Part shown: piece after piece, positions 7,009 to 10,149 of the stretch | Numbering within the stretch: position 1 is the first letter of the stretch | How the letters are laid out: every line of letters starts with the position of its first letter | NCBI GenBank assembly: GCA_002083525.1 | Contig: LWDM01000002.1 | Span: 3,189 to 13,337 of the forward strand | DNA: 10,149 nucleotides | Reading direction: 5' to 3' | DNA from: Proteobacteria bacterium SG_bin9 | GTDB taxonomy: Bacteria; Pseudomonadota; Alphaproteobacteria; Rhizobiales; Xanthobacteraceae | Position numbers and translations under genes: made by a program | Notes under the pieces: generated by a model | The model's input: only the letters and a program-made list of their open reading frames with translations | What the model was told of the DNA's origin: nothing | Databases searched by the model: none

Positions 7009-8754
7009 ATGTCGAAAGCGCCCGCCCGCCGCCGTCCCGAGAAGCCCGAGGATCTGAGGAGCCATCGCTGGTTCGGTCCGGACGACATGCGTTCGTTCGG
7101 CCATCGCTCGCGCATGAAGCAGATGGGCTACGCGCAGGAAGAGTTCGAGGGCAAACCGGTTATTGCCATCGTCAACACGTGGAGCGGCTTCGCGCATTGC
7201 CACGCGCATTTCCGCGACCGCGTCGAGGACGTGAAGCGCGGCGTGCTGCAGGCGGGTGGCTTCCCGGTGGAAGTGCCGGTGATGGCGCTGCCGGAAAATT
7301 TCGTGAAGCCCTCGACCATGATGTACCGCAACTTCCTGGCGATGGAGGCGGAGGAAAACATCCGCTCGCAGCCGGTCGACGGTGCGGTGCTGATGGGCGG
7401 CTGCGACAAGACCACGCCGGCGCTGCTGATGGGTGCGATCAGTGCGGGATTGCCCGCGATCTACATGCCGGCAGGACCGATGTTGCGTGGCAACTATCGC
7501 GGGCAGGTGCTCGGCTCCGGCAGCGATCTCTGGAAATACTGGGACGAGCGCCGCGCCGGTAACGTCAGTGATGCGCAATGGGATGAGATGGAGGGCGGCA
7601 TCAACCGCTCCGACGGCGTCTGCATGACCATGGGTACCGCCGCGACCATGACCGCGATGGCGGAAGTGCTCGGCATGGCATTGCCCGGCGCCTCGTCGAT
7701 CCCGGCGCCCGACGCCAATCATCCGCGCATGGCGGCGGCGTGCGGACGCCGCATCGTCGAGATGGTGTGGGAAGATCTGATCCCGACCGACATTCTCACA
7801 CCCGGCGCATTCGACAACGCTATCACGACGAGTGCAGCGATCGCCGGTTCGACCAATGCGATCATTCATCTGATCGCGGTGGCGCGCCGCGCCGGCATCG
7901 ATCTCAAGCTCGAGCGTTTCGACGAACTCTCGGCGAAAGTGCCGGTGATCGCCAATGTGCGCCCCTCCGGCAAATACCTGATGGAGGATTTTTACTACGC
8001 GGGCGGTTTGCCGGCGCTGATGACGCGCATTGCGAAACATCTCGATCTCACCCAGAAGAACGTGCTCGGCAAGACGCTGAAGGAAACGCTGGACGCCGCG
8101 AAGGTCTGGAACGATGACGTGATCCGCGTCGTCGATCAGCCGGTGTCCTCTGCAAACGGCCTTGCGGTGCTGCGCGGCAATCTCGCGCCGGGCGGTTGCG
8201 TGATGAAGCCGTCGGCCGCGGAGCCGCGGCTCTTGAAGCATCGCGGGCCGGCGCTGGTGTTCGACGACTACAATCACATGGCGGCTCAGGTGAATCGCGA
8301 CGATCTCGACGTGACGCCGGATCACGTGCTGGTACTGCGCAACTCAGGGCCGCAGGGCGGGCCCGGAATGCCGGAGTGGGGCATGCTGCCGATTCCGACC
8401 AAGCTCGTGAAACGGGGCGTGCGCGACATGGTGCGTATTTCCGACGCGCGCATGAGCGGCACGAGCTACGGCGCGTGCGTGCTGCATGTGGCGCCGGAGA
8501 GTTTCGTCGGCGGGCCGCTGGCGCTGGTGAAGACCGGCGACATGATCGAGGTCGACATTCCGGCGCGGCGCATTCATCTCGACATCAGCGACGACGAACT
8601 GGCGAAGCGCAAGGCGGCCTGGAAGAAGCCGGCGCCGCGGTTCACGCGCGGTTACGGTGCGATGTTCTCACAGCACATCGGTCAGGCTGACATCGGCTGC
8701 GATCTCGATTTCCTGCAGGGAACGGACGCGACGGCGGAGCCGGAGATTCACTAG
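7009..8754 (+). CDS. IlvD/Edd-family dehydratase, L-arabinonate-dehydratase-like
   Basis: The enzyme removes water from a 2,3-dihydroxy acid to give the 2-keto-3-deoxy acid, using a [2Fe-2S] cluster and Mg2+. It has 581 residues, the size of sugar-acid dehydratases in this family. Cluster ligands are C64 (AHCHAH), C132 (GGCDKTTP) and C205 (DGVCMTMG). K134 is the lysine that is carbamylated for Mg2+ binding in the family. The serine of ISDARMSGTSYG (S483) is in the catalytic position. The N-terminal RSHRWFGPDDMRSFGHRSR (17-35) resembles L-arabonate and related pentonate dehydratases more than the amino-acid enzyme IlvD. The exact sugar acid is not certain. ATG at 7009 follows GAGG at 7000-7003. 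The frame stays open upstream to 6856 but lacks family sequence there. No sugar transporter, aldolase or sugar dehydrogenase is adjacent. Two palindromic elements follow the stop. Confidence 0.93.
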   Translation: MSKAPARRRPEKPEDLRSHRWFGPDDMRSFGHRSRMKQMGYAQEEFEGKPVIAIVNTWSGFAHCHAHFRDRVEDVKRGVLQAGGFPVEVPVMALPENFVKPSTMMYRNFLAMEAEENIRSQPVDGAVLMGGCDKTTPALLMGAISAGLPAIYMPAGPMLRGNYRGQVLGSGSDLWKYWDERRAGNVSDAQWDEMEGGINRSDGVCMTMGTAATMTAMAEVLGMALPGASSIPAPDANHPRMAAACGRRIVEMVWEDLIPTDILTPGAFDNAITTSAAIAGSTNAIIHLIAVARRAGIDLKLERFDELSAKVPVIANVRPSGKYLMEDFYYAGGLPALMTRIAKHLDLTQKNVLGKTLKETLDAAKVWNDDVIRVVDQPVSSANGLAVLRGNLAPGGCVMKPSAAEPRLLKHRGPALVFDDYNHMAAQVNRDDLDVTPDHVLVLRNSGPQGGPGMPEWGMLPIPTKLVKRGVRDMVRISDARMSGTSYGACVLHVAPESFVGGPLALVKTGDMIEVDIPARRIHLDISDDELAKRKAAWKKPAPRFTRGYGAMFSQHIGQADIGCDLDFLQGTDATAEPEIH

Positions 8755-8764
8755 GAGATACTTT

Positions 8765-8811
8765 GTCCCGGACGCGATGCAGCGCGTAACGCTGCTTCGC
8801 AGAGCCGGGAC
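8765..8811. repeat. Palindromic element 1 (GTCCCGG type)
   Basis: The element starts 11 bases after the dehydratase stop. Outer arms GTCCCGG (8765-8771) and CCGGGAC (8805-8811) are perfect complements. An inner stem GCAGCG (8779-8784) / CGCTGC (8790-8795) encloses CGTAA. I associate this element type with intergenic regions of Bradyrhizobium genomes. There is no T-run, so it is not a standard intrinsic terminator, but as RNA it would fold strongly and could protect the 3' end of the dehydratase mRNA. Confidence 0.85.
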
Positions 8812-8835
8812 CATTCCAGACTCTGTGGTCATGAC

Positions 8836-8884
8836 GGTCCCGGATCAGCAGCGCGTCATTTCATGCCGCGCAGCGTCCGGGACC
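8836..8884. repeat. Palindromic element 2, inverted relative to element 1
   Basis: Outer arms GGTCCCGG (8836-8843) and CCGGGACC (8877-8884) form an 8-base stem. An inner GCGCG/CGCGC pairing encloses about 11 bases. Reverse-complemented, it begins GGTCCCGGACGCTGCGC, closely matching the left half of element 1 (GTCCCGGACGCGATGC). The two copies therefore face each other across a 24-base spacer. It ends 9 bases before the stop of the convergent CnbZ-like gene. Confidence 0.85.
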
Positions 8885-8893
8885 AGATTATCC

Positions 8894-9643
8894 CTAGATC
8901 ACCAGTTCCGTCCGCACGCGCCGCACATCGAATTCGATGTCGGCGTCGGTCACCGGCGGCCAGCCCGGGAAACACGACACGCCGATCTGGCTGATACCGG
9001 CGCGCGTGAATGCGCCCTCGAGCACCGGGCGCATGTCGTGCACGGAGTAGATCTGCGCAGCGGTAACGCCTTTCCAATCGCAGCCGAGCGCGGCGGTGCG
9101 CTCGCGCATCGCGTCCATCACGAACTCCGCCTTGGCGTCGATGCCTTTCATCGATGTGTCGCGACCGCCGAAGGTGCGTTCGGGTCCGGTGACGCCGTCG
9201 CGGAATTCCGGCTTGCCGGAAATCAGAAAGTCCCCCTTCGCGCCCGCTTCCGCCACCGTGTAGGTGAAAGCGTAGAACATCGCCTCTGTCGGCACGTCGG
9301 TGATCGGCGCGATGTTGCTGCGGGCGGGCGCGTTGATTTCACCGAGCCGGCAGCCCCAGGCATGCAGCGTCTTCAGATATTCGGCATTGAACGCTGCGAA
9401 TTGCGGGATGGTCATCGGCGCCGGCGAGCGCAATTCGCAGGCGGCTACTGCCGTTAGCGGTCGGCCGAGCTTTTCCAGATGTGCCTTGATGCGGGAGAAG
9501 CCCTCCGCCATCGGCACCGGCCGCTCGAAACGGGCCCGATGCAGAGCAAATCCGGGGTTTGCGACGACTCCCGACGAAAAAGGCCCGCCCGGGACCGGAA
9601 GAAACGAGAAGTTTCCCGGCTCGAAATTCATGATTTTCGTCAT
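8894..9643 (-). CDS. CnbZ-like double RidA-fold protein (putative aminomuconate-type deaminase)
   Basis: This 249-residue protein resembles proteins annotated as 2-amino-5-chloromuconate deaminase CnbZ, a hydrolytic deaminase of ring-cleavage products. It reads as two RidA/YjgF-like halves. The first has ACELRSPAPMT (68-78) and ARSNIAP (107-113). The second, from about residue 170, has AAQIYSVHDM (195-204) and a final strand DADIEFDVRRV (233-243). RidA proteins hydrolyse enamine or imine intermediates, so a role in deaminating a reactive intermediate is reasonable. No nitro- or amino-aromatic degradation genes are seen, so the chloromuconate name is probably not literal. I chose ATG at 9643 (MTKIMNFEPGNF); a GTG at 9649 and an ATG at 9631 are possible, and none has a clear ribosome site. 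The gene converges with the dehydratase. Confidence 0.82.
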   Translation of the reverse strand: MTKIMNFEPGNFSFLPVPGGPFSSGVVANPGFALHRARFERPVPMAEGFSRIKAHLEKLGRPLTAVAACELRSPAPMTIPQFAAFNAEYLKTLHAWGCRLGEINAPARSNIAPITDVPTEAMFYAFTYTVAEAGAKGDFLISGKPEFRDGVTGPERTFGGRDTSMKGIDAKAEFVMDAMRERTAALGCDWKGVTAAQIYSVHDMRPVLEGAFTRAGISQIGVSCFPGWPPVTDADIEFDVRRVRTELVI

Positions 9644-9868
9644 TTCCACCCCATGCCAGGCCGAAAAGGCCGGATTTCGCCGTCCAGACCGGGTTCAGAC
9701 CCCGGTTTCGGCCCGATTATTTCGTCGGGCCCGTTCGAACGAAACAATTCTCCGGTGCGACGAAACCATTATCCGCTTTTAGCGCAAAACGCCGGAAACG
9801 GGACGGCCTTATTAACTACGTCCAACGACGCGGCAACTGGTCGCGACAACAGGGACACGGAGAGCAAC
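9644..9868. other. Hairpin-rich spacer between the CnbZ-like gene and the small exported protein
   Basis: No gene is supported here. Stems visible are GGCC-GAAAA-GGCC (9659-9671), ACCGGG/CCCGGT with a 7-base loop (9688-9706), and GGCCCGA/TCGGGCC with an 8-base loop (9710-9731). A perfect 10-base palindrome CGTTCGAACG follows (9732-9741). Two longer-range pairings overlap these: GTTTCG (9705-9710) with CGAAAC (9740-9745), and TTTCGTCG (9720-9727) with CGACGAAA (9758-9765). Some are mutually exclusive. The region must carry the promoters for both flanking divergent genes, but I see no strong -35/-10 pair. Confidence 0.5.
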
Positions 9869-10036
9869 ATGCGCGCCATCGGTTTCATCCTCAGCCTCGG
9901 CCTCCTGATCGGCAGCGTGTCGGCAGCTGGCTCTGCGGATAACAAGCTCCATGCCGGTCTCTTCGCCTTCAACGGCTCGTCGGTCGAGGCCATCGTTACA
10001 GTTCAGGCGCCGATGCAGCTGGCGCTCGCCAAGTAA
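9869..10036 (+). CDS. Small exported protein, 55 residues, function unknown
   Basis: The product begins MRAIGFILSLGLLIGS, a short basic start followed by a hydrophobic core, then VSAAGSAD. This is a typical Sec signal peptide with likely cleavage after VSA (residue 19) or AGSA (residue 23). The mature part would be only about 32-36 residues, with a mildly hydrophobic stretch and no cysteines. GGAG at 9859-9862 lies 6 bases before the ATG, so the start is well supported. I do not recognise a family. The gene could end in a terminator that begins near 10128. It could be a periplasmic peptide. It could also be the remains of a longer gene, but the clean start, signal and stop argue against decay. 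Confidence 0.6.
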   Translation: MRAIGFILSLGLLIGSVSAAGSADNKLHAGLFAFNGSSVEAIVTVQAPMQLALAK

Positions 10037-10127
10037 GAGCTCAAGCCAACGATTTTGATTTTGAGTACCTGAGATTTCATTTCGAAAATTGATTGCCGAT
10101 TTCAGCACGAAACACGTTGCGTATATT

Positions 10128-10149
10128 AAAAAGAGCAAAGCCCCCGGTT
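10128..10149. terminator. Possible left half of a bidirectional terminator, cut by window edge
   Basis: An A-rich run (AAAAAGAGCAAAG) is followed by the GC-rich CCCCCGGTT that ends the window. This is the usual layout of the left arm of an A-stem-T terminator. The matching right arm, AACCGGGGGC with a T-run, would have to lie just beyond base 10149. It would serve the small exported gene that ends about 90 bases upstream. Confidence 0.25.

Noticed and set aside
6937..8325. A 462-residue open frame on the minus strand across the dehydratase
   Set aside because: It is antisense to a well-supported IlvD/Edd gene, is very rich in His and Arg, and has no recognisable motif.
10089..10127. TTGATT and TATATT in the A/T-rich right end as a promoter
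   Set aside because: The spacing is 27 bases, far from the usual 16-18, and no better -35 box is present.
9812..10138. A 108-residue minus-strand frame across the small exported gene
   Set aside because: It has no ribosome site or motif. The plus-strand frame has both a ribosome site and a signal peptide.

Overview
The window looks like a stretch of an alphaproteobacterial chromosome, most likely Bradyrhizobium or a close relative (Nitrobacteraceae). The signs are high GC (about 67% in lines counted by hand), codon use rich in G/C at third positions, the protein families present, and an inverted pair of palindromic elements that begin GTCCCGG, a repeat style I associate with these genomes. 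No phage, IS element, CRISPR array or complete mobile element is visible.

Left part, bases 1-6898. Everything reads on the minus strand. In transcription order: an LLM-class flavin monooxygenase (5663-6898), a PD-(D/E)XK-like protein (5148-5654), SelO protein adenylyltransferase (3707-5137), a cytochrome P450 (2219-3598), a class III nucleotide cyclase with a GAF-like N-terminal half (831-2120), an atypical short-chain dehydrogenase/reductase (123-812), and the 5' half of a tRNA-Arg at the window edge. The first three genes are 8 and 10 bases apart and cyclase and SDR are 18 bases apart, so two short operons are likely. The P450 has a 108-base leader with an operator-like palindrome and may begin the second one.

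Right part, bases 6899-10149. An IlvD/Edd-family sugar-acid dehydratase (7009-8754) diverges from the LLM monooxygenase across about 110 bases. It converges on a CnbZ-like double RidA-fold protein (8894-9643). The 139 bases between these two genes hold the inverted pair of palindromic elements. A hairpin-rich spacer follows, then a 55-residue gene for a small exported protein (9869-10036).

The metabolic genes (LLM oxygenase, dehydratase, RidA-like deaminase, P450, SDR) suggest a peripheral catabolic or detoxification region. The sequence does not show a shared pathway. The clearest anomaly is the PD-(D/E)XK-like gene: about 47% GC against about 67% around it, fitted between two genes with almost no spacer. 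The second is an SDR whose catalytic Asn, Ser and Tyr are all replaced. I see no complete new multi-gene system, and the remaining genes fit known families.
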